This document shows, one piece after another, positions 10,157 to 21,465 of a stretch of DNA of 64,000 bases. Origin of the DNA: Bryopsis sp. KO-2023 (taxonomy: Eukaryota; Chlorophyta; Ulvophyceae; Bryopsidales; Bryopsidaceae). The stretch is from NCBI GenBank assembly GCA_030272585.1, contig BSYQ01000009.1:2046001-2110000 (forward strand), given 5' to 3'. Under the pieces are notes generated by a model, which ran no database searches, was not told the DNA's origin, and was given only the letters and a program-made list of their open reading frames with translations. The translations under genes and the position numbers were made by a program. Position 1 is the stretch's first letter. Each line of letters opens with the position of its first letter.

Positions 10157-12305
10157 ATGCTCGCAGCGAAGTCCCCAATCATGAACGGAGCTGCTCAGCC
10201 GCACTGCAATCCTCGCCTCCCTAGCCTGTTTGCTTTCCGGGGACGTTCCCCGCGTCACGACTCCATGCTGAGGCGTTGTAGATGCCTGAAGAGAGTCGTC
10301 GCCTCACAGCGTTTTCTTGAGACGGGTTGCTCACCGTTGGAACTCGTTCAGAAAACAGGGAGGTGGCTTTCTGTGGGGCTTCTGGCGGCGTTATTGTCGT
10401 GTGGGGCTGCTGACGCTTCTTTGACGGCCGGGTTGTCCAGTGAAAACCCCCTGGTCAGTGCAGGTTGGAAAAATATTTAAAAATTCTGAAAACCAAGTGG
10501 AGGGGGAGGGAGGGTAGTGGATGTGTTGAGGCAATACTAGTTGATCTTGTCAAGTTCCCACAAGAAAACATCAATCAATTCAGAAAGCCAACACAAGAGA
10601 GTGATGCATGCTAAGTGGTGAATTTGGTGGGAAGGCATTCTCGCACTCTGCTAATAAGAGAGCTGTGGTTTTCTTAACTATTTCTTTAATGCAGTTGGAT
10701 GCCGCGAAAATGGTGCCGTCGGGGAAAAGGAGCACGATCAATGAAGATCTCCAGGATTTTGAAAAGTAGGTCCATTTCTGCACTTTCCATCTTCTGCGAG
10801 GCAAATTCCTTATCGACCATGCAGAACAATCTTCTTGTTTTTTTTCCTGGCGCGGTGTTTTGGACCGGCCAGTTTTTTTGCTTTCTTTGATGAAAGAAAT
10901 TGATCATTCGCGTAGTTTAACGTATTGTGCTGGGGGATGCTTTTTTTTGCTGTTAGGAGGACTGGGTGGCGGCTGCGAGTTCTCACTAGCTTCCGGGGGG
11001 AATCCTCCACCTCAAGCGATGAGATCATGTAAGCCTGGTTGCATGGTGAGTATAATTTCCCCCCACTCTCCTTTTTCATTAAAACATCCTATTGTGTCGA
11101 GAAAAGTGAATGCAAGCAAGCAACGTACCTTGAACTCAAACAACACACACACCCTCTCCAAGAAAAGGTCCCTGTCTATTGCCAAAACAGATATTTGTTG
11201 AATATAAAAAGAAAGAAAAAAAGGAGGAATCAAGAAAGGGTTACAGTGATATGATATCCCCTGTCGGCTTGCGGTTCACCTTTTTGCAGTGAAAAGTGGA
11301 AGCCGGACAAATCGACGGTTATAATCGCGTTCGACCCTTCCTCTCCAAACATCGCAGCCTTCCGGTACCTCGGAGACAATGTGCAGCAAAAACTGAGGAG
11401 GCCGTTTTGGCAAGAGCTCCAGTCTCGATACGGAAACATTTTTTTTGTCAGAGAAGAGGTGAGTTCCACTGCTTGTGCCCAGGGGCGCTGCTTCGATAAC
11501 AGTCTGCTGGTTGGTTCAGCGTGTCGATATCAAGAATGTACCACAGCAGCCAAGGAATCGGCTTCAGTTTTACCCATTTGATAAAATAATAGGTTGAGAG
11601 CCTGGTGCCACCATTTCGGTTTGATGAATTGGAAAAATTGAATTGAATTGACTTATTTTTAATGAATTGAATTAAGGATTGCATTTGGTTGAGAACTGGC
11701 CCGTATGATCTGTTCACCTCTGGCAAAAAAAACAACAGTAAATTTAATTGCTTTAGTATGAAGTGTGTTTTGCTTGGAACAGGGGGAGCTAGCGGCTATA
11801 ACGAGCATTGTGAATGCGGTTGAAGTTTGCTTGGAGAAACCCGAGGGGTGCCAGGTGGTGCCTGGCCTCCCAATGAATCAATATTACTTCACATTGGGGA
11901 CATCTATTGCTGGCGGTATCGTGCTGGGTTTTGCCTCCAAGCTTGAGCCAGGAGGTCAGTCAGTCAGTCCCATATGGAATGGATGTGTGCTGGGAGTTTC
12001 TTTTTTTGATCTATTGCTGGTTGATCTTAATTGCGATGCCTGAATCAAGGACTTCTTGTTGCTTGGGACCAGGTTTCATTACTCAAAGGTGGCAGTGGGC
12101 GATTTGCTTCTCCCCGTTGTGGTTCATTTTGTTCGTGAGTTATGGCTTGGGCCCTGTTGTGACGCGGACCGATGAAAGCTGGCCGATTCTGGCAAATACG
12201 GCTGGGTTCCTTACAACGGCGCTCCTGTTTCAACTCTTGGACTTCCCACCCAAGTGGATGAGGCCAGAATACACCAAGGATAGCGACAATGGCTCGGAAA
12301 AGTGA
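10157..12305 (+). CDS. thylakoid TPM-domain membrane protein
   Basis: Six exons (10157-10453, 10695-10765, 10957-11028, 11290-11458, 11783-11954, 12073-12305) give 337 residues. The N-terminus is a two-part plastid signal: a basic Ser/Ala/Pro stretch (1-60), then a hydrophobic segment (about 70-84) ending in an A-D-A cleavage site at 85-87, as in lumen-targeted proteins. Residues about 100-235 resemble the TPM (DUF477) fold of TLP18.3/Psb32-type proteins, with FEKRTGWRLRVLT, VIIAFDPSSPN and KLRRPFWQELQSRYGN. Three hydrophobic segments follow (YYFTLGTSIAGGIVLGFA; WAICFSPLWFILFVSYG; AGFLTTALLFQLL). The likely arrangement is a soluble lumen domain anchored in the thylakoid. TLP18.3 assists photosystem II repair; the same role here is inference. 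Start chosen at the first ATG. Confidence 0.75.
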
Positions 12306-13194
12306 CACCTCGCAGAGCATTTTCAGAATGAAAGAAAACCCACAGAGGAACGAATGTATTGTCCCCATGTTGCTTTTTGGGAATTTTGTAGTTTTTTTCG
12401 TGCAAGAGATGTGCTGCAAATATGTAGTTGATTTCAAGAGGCAAGGTACGTCCCGGATGAAGGGAAGCTGTCCCACATCAAATACGGATTGGTCAATGCT
12501 AAACCCGAACCTGCCCATAAACATGGGCACTTCATTGATTTCAATGTTTCATCCCCTTCACTTCCTGTGCTCGAATTAAATGAATCCAAGTGTTTTTGAA
12601 CGGCTTAATGCTTGTTCTTGTTCCTTGTTGTACATCGGGTGAGGAGGCGTGTGGGTTTGACTGTCCTGGGCTGTTAGTTTTGCTGTTAGTTTTGTAACAA
12701 ATGTCAGGGGGCAGAAGCAGTGTGTAATTTCAATACGATGCCCAAGTGCTTCAGTCAATCCAGCACCTCCTGAACAAAACAATTACCATTGCACAAACCG
12801 ACTGTGGAATTTCAACATGAGACATCCAGTCCAGGATACAGTTCCTGTGGACTCCAAATTCCTTCGGCTTCTTACTTCATGAGCGCAGCAAGGCAACCAG
12901 TCAGGGCTGATGCCCACATAACAGAAACAGAAAACCACCACAAACATCGATTGATTTGGTTTTGCCAAATGCAAAAAAAGAAGAGAGATGTGCGGCTTTT
13001 CGTCGTTCGGTAGGACGTGGACAAGAAGTACTTTGTTCGTCATTGGATATTTGTAGCTGAGTCACTCAAGCGATATATATTCCGGTACATAGTTACTAAC
13101 GGTTTGCCACGGTATAAACTTGCACCGGCCCTCCCCCTTGACTAGAGAAGAGCACAACAGGAATCTTTTCGCCCACACTATTCGCATTGAAACA
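12306..13194. other. intergenic region, no gene seen
   Basis: No coding chain was found in these 889 bases. A TATA-like GATATATATTCC at about 13070-13081 lies 115 bases before the ATG of the PP2C gene and could be its core promoter. Confidence 0.5.
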
Positions 13195-14474
13195 ATGAGT
13201 TCTTTGACTTTAGCCCTGGTCGGAGGAGGTGCACTCGCACTCGGGACGCTTGCCTACGTACGGCACAGGGAAGCAAAGTTGCGCCAGGCCAAGTTGCGCC
13301 AGGCCAATAGGGCGTTTCTAGACCAACTGCGCTTCGGGACGACATCAACTCAAGGCAGCAGAGAGCACATGGAGGATCGTCACGACAATACAGTGGCCCA
13401 GAACTTTTCCGTGTTCACGGTAAGGTTTCAGCGTGCATGGAAACAGACCACGTCGCATATGTTCTCTGGTTTGGAAGGCACTCGACTGAACATTCTGAAT
13501 GCTGCGCCCTACAGGTCTGTGATGGTCATGAAGGGGCGGACGCCGCAGACTTCGTCTGCAAAAACTTCGCTCGTGACTTTCTATCACGCGCCCCAGAACG
13601 CTCAGACCTCAAGTCGTCGCTGGTACGTGCTATTTTCGTTTGCTCTGTTCTCTTTTGGCTCTCGTGAGATTTGGGCAAACAGAAATTTGAAAAGGGTGAC
13701 CTGGGTTGGAGTCGTCACTTTTTATTGTTTGCTTCCGTAAGCAGGCAGCCTCGGTACTGGAGATGGACGGCGCCTTCGAGTTAGAGGTGGCCAAAGGGCG
13801 ACTTAGCCCTTGTGGAACGACTGTGGTGGCAGCAGTCGTCCTCAAGGACGAGGTCGTCGTGGCAGGAACGGGGGACTCTCGAGCCGTACTATCGGTCAAG
13901 GGTCGTGCGCGGAGTGTCGTCGTGGAACACTCCCCTTGCTTGCCTGAGGAAAAAGAAAGAATCGAAGCTATGGGAGCGTTCATCGATAGCGAAGGATATT
14001 TGAACGGGAGGATAGCCGTCAGTCGGTCAGTGGGGGATGGCCATTTGAAGTATGGCGAGGAGAGCGTGCCGCTGATCCCTCACCCCGATGTCGGCGCGGT
14101 GGACTTGGACGACCAGACTGAGTTTCTGGTCTTATCGACGGATGGAGTCTGGTTACGCCCTCAAACGATCATTGATATCGTTAGAGGGTCGCTTCGTCGG
14201 AGTAATTCCCCCCAGATCGCTGCAGAGGCCTTGGTATGTTCTACTGGTGTTGGTATGATGCACAAAACACAATAAAATCGCACCCCTCTAACATTCAAAT
14301 GACTAAAGCGTTCCTTTTTTTTTATTCGAGGTGGAGGCCGCGACAAGCTCGCCATCGGCACATGACAACGTGACCGTGACTGTCATTTGCTTCGGACCAG
14401 ATGCCCCTCCATCGTTGGCGCCCAAGACCAACAGGAACAGCATGCTGTTCGGTCGAGGGCGAAAATTAAAGTAG
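13195..14474 (+). CDS. membrane-anchored PP2C-type protein phosphatase
   Basis: Four exons (13195-13419, 13515-13622, 13745-14233, 14331-14474) encode 321 residues. PP2C enzymes are Mn/Mg-dependent Ser/Thr phosphatases. The motifs appear in order: SREHMEDRHD, VCDGHEGADAAD (metal-binding DGH), GTTVVAAVV, AGTGDSRAVL, NGRIAVSRSVGDGHLK, FLVLSTDGVW and DNVTVTVICF. All expected metal-binding aspartates are visible. In motif 8 the usual SR(A/T)(F/I)GD reads SRSVGD, a mild change. The first 22 residues (LTLALVGGGALALGTLAYV) form a likely membrane anchor followed by basic repeats (KLRQAKLRQA). ATG 13195 was preferred because it places the anchor at the N-terminus; the frame remains open upstream to 13120 without an ATG. 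The substrate is unknown. Confidence 0.88.
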
Positions 14475-15320
14475 GTGCCCCTCTATCATGATTAATGTTG
14501 CTTTCTTTACTCTGGACTTGGAAGAGAAACATTTGCTGAAATGTGTTGGGGACAATCAAGTTGCAATTAATATCTCGCTGCTCATTCTGACTTGTATGGT
14601 TTCTTTTTCCTCCACAGTTTGTGAGTCCATCCAGCTGCATCGGCGGCAAGAGTTTCTTTTCCCTTGTGGGTTCTTCTCTTTCAAAAAGAACAGGGCACCA
14701 TTCAACTGGATATGACCTTGGGGTTCGAATCCCCAGTGCCTTACCCTGAGTTCATGTTCAAATAAGAAAGCATTCCTTCCCAGAGGTGCTTTGGGTTTCA
14801 ATGTGCATGGTGTGGATTTGTTTTTTTCATTTTGCCCCCAGCATCCCCATGAGGAGATCCCCAAGACTGTTGAAGGTGAATAAGAAACACTTTCTGTTAT
14901 TCGATTTTATTTATTTCTTTCCTTTTTTTTTGCACCGATGACATGTCTCCTGCAAAGGCAATCGAGGATAAAACTAAAGAATACAAATGTCGACACAAGA
15001 AGCGCCCGCCTCATTCTCTGAGTCGGGATGGTACTGGATGTTGGCTTCTTGGTCGGGGGGGTGAAGGGGAAAATGAAACAGAAGCTCTCTTTGGCGAATA
15101 TCGAGGGTCAATCGGTGTGGGACGGTAGTGCTCTTTCCTGACGTAGCAGCCAGGCTGATCTCTGGAGTGTCCAGCGGCTTTGCATGCATGCCACTCTGGA
15201 CTGAAAAGCAGAGGCCCTGGGGATCTCAGCAAAGCTGGGTGGAATCGACATGGGCCGGCCGATTCCCGAGATCCGCAACGAATGCATGCACTGAAGATCA
15301 AAGGCACAACGTCAATAGCA
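14475..15320. other. 3' flank of PP2C; possible extra exon of the coiled-coil gene
   Basis: The first 450 bases are T/G-rich on the plus strand, as expected for the PP2C 3' UTR. Between 15289 and 15011 the minus strand is open, with a Ser/Pro/Arg-rich product (HYRPTPIDPRYSPKRASVSF). It could be an alternative last exon of the coiled-coil gene: an acceptor CAG precedes 15289 and the phase fits a donor inside the upstream exon (GCAAG then GTGGGG). I could not choose between this and simple read-through to the stop at 15321. Confidence 0.35.
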
Positions 15321-18300
15321 TCAAGCATTTCTCGAGGGACATATTCGAATGTCTAGCAGTCTTTCCTGGATTGCTGAGAATTTTCCCCACCTTGCACTTG
15401 ATTTCTGGGGTGGTGAGCTTGGTGTTGGCTGAGGGGGAGCTTGTACAGGAGCCCTTCTCTCCCCGAGCACTGCATTCACCATTGCACTCACATTGGATTG
15501 AGCATCAGATCCTCTATGGCTTGTGACTTCAACCTTTCATGGAGAACATGCACCCATTAAGCATCCTGCAACCTGATTTCAGTAAGAACTCCCTATGCAT
15601 TCTCTACATGTTGAGCTGGATCGCGTTGAATACTACCTCCATGTCTTGCTCTTTGTCTGCATTGGCTTGCATTCCTGAAGGGGACTCTTTTCTTGGATGT
15701 CGTGGCTGCGAGGGGAAGTCTGTGATTGAAATGGGGGCCGGAGGTGGGGGTGCTGGGGTTTGATCACATGACCCATCAGAAGCTGGTGCATCCGAAGAGG
15801 TTGTCCGATTGGATCGAAGGAAATGCAGCTCTTTCATCAAGGCGTCGTATTCGCGCTCTCTCTCCCCAAGCGCTGTCTTATACTCCGTCTTTTGTTGTTG
15901 TGACCATCGCCAAGTTGCAATTCGAGTGCAGACAATCAAACAAATCAGCCTTCGACATGGTCCCTTTGTTTTTGTCCGAACAGCAATGTGGATGTTCGCA
16001 AGCAAGAAAAGGAGTCGATGCCCTCCACTCCAGCACTCAGACAATAAACAGTTGAGGTTTCAAACCTGGATGTTTTCGAGCCTCTCTTTCCACTGTTCCT
16101 CAGCGCTGATCGCATGAGCCCTGTATTCGGCATCTTTTACTCTGAGAGCATCTTCGACCACATGTCTGACTTTCGATGGGCTCAAAGCACCTGAGTGATG
16201 CATGGCGTTCAAGGAGCTCTGCATCTCCTCCACTTCCTGTGCTCAAGTTGAAACGAACCCAAACTAAATCAAGGGTCATGAGAAACAATTCCCTATACAA
16301 CATGAACAAACTCCGAAAAAGGAAGAGAAACAACTCACCGTTTTAGATTTTTCACAAGCATCTTTGTGGCTGTCCTTGAGTCGAATGATGTCTTTCTCAT
16401 GTTCGCATCGTTGGGTGTAGAGGGCATACTCTTTTCTGGATTCGAATTCCTCAACCAAATGCTCAAGGTCAGCCTGATAACATGAATTAGCACCAACATC
16501 CAAAATTCAACAGCAGAAGCCACACAAAAACAAATCCCAGAAAGAATCAATAAGTGAAAACTGGGTTCAATGATGAACTGCTCAGACGAAAGATTGGGAG
16601 CGCTGGAATCATTCTTGTGAATTTAATTACCTTGAGTTTCTTATTGTCCTCTCTCAGAAGCTTCAGCTCAGCTTCCAGAACGGTTCTGCTCTCCTGATCC
16701 CCCCCTCTGTTGGTGTTCAGTTGACTGGCCAAGGTCTCCAAACTTTCCTGATGAGCTTCTCTCTGGAGAGAAACACTCGACCGTTTACACCCATCCTTAT
16801 TCTATGTTAAAAAATTAGCAACGGCACAGTTTGAAGACGTTGAAAAGGTATCATGAATGTTTTTTTTTTGTGCGTGTTTTTTTGTCTTTATCATATTTTT
16901 GTAGGGCTCTGAGCAACTCCGTTCAGCTGGAGGGTGATTATTTCTGGGTTGATTTCCCTGCGTATTACCAAGGCGTCGATTTCCTTCTGCCGTTCCCAAC
17001 TGAGCTTTTCCTTGTCTTTTTGAAAGCGGGACTGCATTTCCATGATCATTTTTTGGTACGATTCCCTCAGCCTCGCTTCTTGGCTCCTGTTGGCATCGCT
17101 TTTCGGAAGCCGGGATGGACTTGTTTGCATTGCCCTCCTTAATTGCTCGCAAGGGCTCATCTCGAATCCCTAACGGAAAGCATCACCATTCACCACTATC
17201 GATTCATGCCAGCATATCAACGAATATCGCATTTTTCTCAACCCCATCAGAAGACACCAGCCTTTTTGACATTAACCCCAACAGCAGCTACTCAGCCATC
17301 ATTGAATTTTATGGGTTTTTATAGATTGCACTATGAAAAGTTCGAGTTTTTTTCTGTTTTCTTCAAGAGGAAAGTCTATTCCACCACCCCAACGCACCAC
17401 ATCTTTCGTGGCACTTTTTTTGTCTGCCTCCATAGAACATTGCTCCTTCAGCATGGACTCCAGCCTCTCCACCTCAGACTGATGCTGAGCCTCGATCTGC
17501 TCGATGGCCTTTTGATATTTCGAGCGCTGCTCGCTCATCAAATCTCCCCCTTGAGAGGCTGCTTTTCGACTCTCCTTGAGAGCTGCATGAAAACCATCCC
17601 TTTCCTTCTCAACCTCCACCATCATTCGAGTGCTCTCCTCCAGTTGTTCCTCCAATAACTGTTTGTCCTTTTTCAAAAGGGTGACCTCCTCCTCCAGCTC
17701 TTTCACCCTAGTGCCCATTCTTTTCCCATCATTTTCGTCCCCCTCCACCGCCCCCAACAAGAAAGCCTGCTCCAGCCAGTCGAGATCGACCCCGCTCTCA
17801 ACTTCTGGTGCAAACTTCGTGAGTCTTATGAACTGGACGTCCAGCGCTTCCCAGGACTCCCCCGATAGTTCGGGCATCACCCCTTGCAATATCCTTGCAC
17901 ATTTCGAAGAGTAGCTTTCGATCTCCCTCAGTCGAGCGTCCAGTCCTGCATAATGGTTGTCGACTTCCGCTATCACCCCGTGCAGTCGAGCATTGAGTTT
18001 CGATACTAGTCTGGCTTGCTGGACGAGTTTCTCCTGACACAATCCGTTCTTACGAGCCTCCAGTTTTTTCTTTTCGTCAAGGATCGACGCCCGAAGGCTG
18101 GCCAACTCGACAACTCGTCGGTGTAGCTCGAGATGTTTTGGGGAGGGTTGTTGCAAGAAGCTACCAGTTCCAGGAAGTAGAAAAGCGTCAAGCAACAACG
18201 AACTCCTTTCCAAACAGGGGCTCGTTCTGATGTCGCCCGACGACTGCGGACGTCGAGCACACGTTCCAGACGTCGAGGCATCGCCCCTTCGATCGCACCA

Positions 18301-18514
18301 ATTCTTGAGTGCGTCAACCTTCGCTGCCCGCGTCAGCCAAAAGTTCTCCTCCTACGGAAAGCAGGGATCGGTCAGCGACGACCGAAAAAGGTAAAGATAC
18401 ACACTGAAAGGTGAAAGTTCCTGGTCATGGGAAGCGCACCTCTTTGTAATATTCTGTTTTGCCTCCATCTGGTGGGAAAGCTCTTTCCAACCCCAGGTCG
18501 ATCGATTTCGCCAT
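15321..18514 (-). CDS. coiled-coil protein, family not recognised
   Basis: Eight exons on the minus strand (18440-18514, 17398-18351, 16969-17169, 16631-16762, 16339-16473, 16066-16236, 15637-15888, 15321-15533) give 710 residues. The protein starts MAKSIDLGLERAFPPDGGKT. From residue about 90 it is mostly charged heptad repeats: ELHRRVVELASLRASIL, VKELEEEVTLLKKDKQLLEE, ESYQKMIMEMQSRFQ, VLEAELKLLREDNKKLK and LEHLVEEFESRKEYAL. This points to a long, mainly parallel coiled coil. The last 130 residues are Pro/Ser-rich and probably disordered (DQTPAPPPPAPISI; PVQAPPQPTPSSPPQKS). The pattern suits a cytoskeletal, centrosomal or tethering protein, but no diagnostic domain was found. The 3' end is uncertain (see 14475-15320). 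Confidence 0.72.
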
Positions 18515-19201
18515 ATTTGGGAGCTCGGGCTGACGACCAAAGCAACACCTCGACACCCCATCTGAAGCTTCCAAAGGTATGTCAGCCCTTCATAGATACT
18601 TGGCATGAGTCAAGCCTTGGTGCCTTGGCAGTGAACCATTCTGCACTGCTTAAATTTACTGGAGAGCTTTGATCTTGTGGTGTTTAGTAAGTAAACACCA
18701 CAAGAGTGGGGTGGTAAGTTGGCACAGTACAACTGGGTGTCACTACTACTGGAATGTCTTTTCTTTCAACTGCTTGGCTGATTATCATGAAGTGATCATG
18801 TTGAATGAAAAGTACTAACAGTGAGTGGCTGGGATCAAAAAGGTCGTTGACTGGGTAACAAATTGAAATTGTAACTTTTCGCAAATTGATTGACTGATTC
18901 TGGTAACTATGGATGTGCTTAACTAGGAATGTTCCTGCAGTGGTCGAACGGTTTGGGGGGCCTGGTTTCTGCCACTTCATTTGTCTGGATTGGGCCGTCG
19001 ATCAAGAATGGATGGCACTTCCTTCACTTGACATATTTCCACAATAAAAAAAAGGCGAAGCTGCGAAACAACAAGTAGATTCGAACCCAGCACCATATAT
19101 CAAAACTTCGGGACAATGCTTCTAGTGCCTTTTCGCATATCGCATTTCCCCCACAATCAACCCCTAATGTACAACACCACAATACAACGAGCACCCAAAC
19201 A
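18515..19201. other. intergenic region between two minus-strand genes
   Basis: This 687-base stretch separates the 3' end of PEX5 from the 5' end of the coiled-coil gene. Apart from the perfect hairpin at 18674-18704 it shows no gene or recognised site. Confidence 0.5.
18674..18704. repeat. perfect 13 bp inverted repeat with 5-base loop
   Basis: The arm CTTGTGGTGTTTA (18674-18686) is followed by GTAAG and by its exact reverse complement TAAACACCACAAG (18692-18704). The 13 base pairs with a tiny loop would form a stable stem in DNA or RNA. It lies 160 bases upstream of the ATG of the coiled-coil gene and about 500 bases past the PEX5 stop. Confidence 0.9.
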
Positions 19202-21430
19202 TCAAGATTGAAATCCCAGCTGCCTCTTGAGCGCAGGCAAATCGTTGGACTCCACCAACTGCATGAGTTCAGTTTGGCCTGCAAAAAAAAACATGAACTC
19301 AGATGCCTCCAGGCCACTTGGGAGTTTGACGACAAAATATACAGCAATTTTCTCCCAATAACAATAATCCCCAATTTTCAATAAAACCACTCAGAAAAAT
19401 GGTATTCAGTCTGGGCTGAGAAATTGGAGTGCTGCAAAGGTTCCAGTTACCTGCACACAGTAGAGATGTTCGCAGGTAGCCCCACACCCCCTCCGCTTTG
19501 GGGTTGAGGCTCAGTGCCCTGAGGTAAAATTGCACCGCTTGGTTGTAATCACCAAGATTTGCATGGCTGATTCCTAAATTAGTCCAGCCCCTCATGTAGT
19601 TCGGCTTGATGTCCAACGCTCGTTGATAAGCTTGCAATGCCCTGGCACTTTTCCCAGAATTTGCCTGTGACAAACAAAAATATTGCATGCCATCGAAACC
19701 CAATACGAAAGAAAACCGTGTTTTTTTTGAGAAAAAACAATCCCCTACGCACAGATTGCAACAAAATCACAAAATCTATTGGCATCCCCCTCCCTCACTC
19801 CAACTCTACGTGTGAAAAACACTATAAAATGCATGGACTGAAATATGTGCACGGATCCATATCACAGAACATGGTTATTACTAATACCATGGTGGCTCCA
19901 AGCTTGTTCCACAGGGAGTAATCATCAGGTTTCAGCTCCAACGCTTTTTCGAACGACATTACAGCAGCCTCGAAGTCCCTTCCCATGTGCTGCAAAACGC
20001 CCAGCGATGAATAGAGCTCCGCGTCCTGTGGCGAATCGTGGGTTGCACTTTCGAACAGCTTCACAGCGTGGGCAAGCTGCTGACTGGGATCTGACAGCAG
20101 GCGAACATTACTTATTAAAAAACAGTTGGTTTTTTGCTTTTTGTTTGAGATTAAAATTTGAGAAATCAGAGAGGTGTGCAGGAAGCGCCGAAAAACTTGC
20201 ACAGACCGTGGTTCCTATTGTGCATAACACCACAATCCACAAGGGTTAAAACCTTTTTTTTTTACAGGAAATTGGTCAGCATAAGCGCAAAACCCGGATA
20301 CTGGGAATGATATTCTAAGTACGAATTAAAAAAACACTCTTGTGTTGACTGGAAAAACCTCTGGAGGGATGAACAGCGATCAATCCAGCCCTATGGTGCT
20401 GTTCAACACCCTTCAAAAAGTGCTTTTTTAAATTTGCTGCAAAAACAATTCAATTCAAACAGATTTTCACACACACACGGAAAAATACAATACCTGGCAA
20501 GGATGGTGCATTTCGAGCGGGTTCCCCGTGCTTCGGATGGCTGAACAGCCATTCCGTCAGAGTTCTCACAGTCTCCGATTCGTCCAATTCGTTTGCATGA
20601 CTGACGGCCATCGAAAGCAGCACCTCCAGGTTGGATGGGTCGATTTCCCTGGCCCGAGAAAATGCAGCAATGGCCTGTACATACCGAACGGCAATTCCCC
20701 ACCCCCCCTTTAGAATTCAGCACCACAATTCCATTTTAAGGACAAAGCCAAACGTTCAATCGATCAATTCTTTTTCTTGCATGTTTCTTATATATAAACA
20801 TAAGATTTTCAAGCACCCCTCAACTTATCGCCAAGATGAATGGATTTGCTAGGGTGACAGCAATAGAGCAACCTACCTGCACATCATCGTCATTTTCCGC
20901 ATGGATAATTCCCAGTAAACGCCAAGCTTCGGCGTTCTCAGGATTTGCCTGGACTTCGGCCTCAACAGCCAACGCAGCTTCTGTCAGCACCCCCTATTTT
21001 CACGCCCCCCCCCCCCAATTAAAAAAAAGAATAAACTCAGAATATAATATGTAGGTTATACATTTATCAACACATCAATCCATAGATAGCTTTTGCTTCC
21101 AAATACCGGTGGTGTCCATCCATCCAAACGTGCATCCGTTAAAAATTCCATAATCCTGGAATTGATTTTGAATTACATTTTCACGGTACCACAACAACAA
21201 ACCCCCTCGAAATCTCACCTTGCCAAAGAACTGCCGTCCTTTCATTAAAGCTTGTGCATCCCCAATAAACGGATTCAATTCTGCATGAACGTAGTCCCTT
21301 CCTGTGATGTTTGCACTGGCTGCCCTGCCATACGATTTTACCCATTCGTCTATTTCGCTGTCAGGCAGCCAACCCCCCTCCAAGCTCCCGAACTCGCCGG
21401 CCCATTGCTGAGAAACGCCTGGCTGGGGTT

Positions 21431-21465
<35 letters not shown>

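Noticed and set aside
14673-14745. tRNA-like T arm: TGGGG, TTCGAAT, CCCCA at 14719-14735 with flanking GGCAC/GTGCC
   Set aside because: The spacing to the pairing 5' strand is only about 25 bases and there is no D arm or anticodon arm, so it is not a tRNA gene; at most a tRNA-derived fragment.
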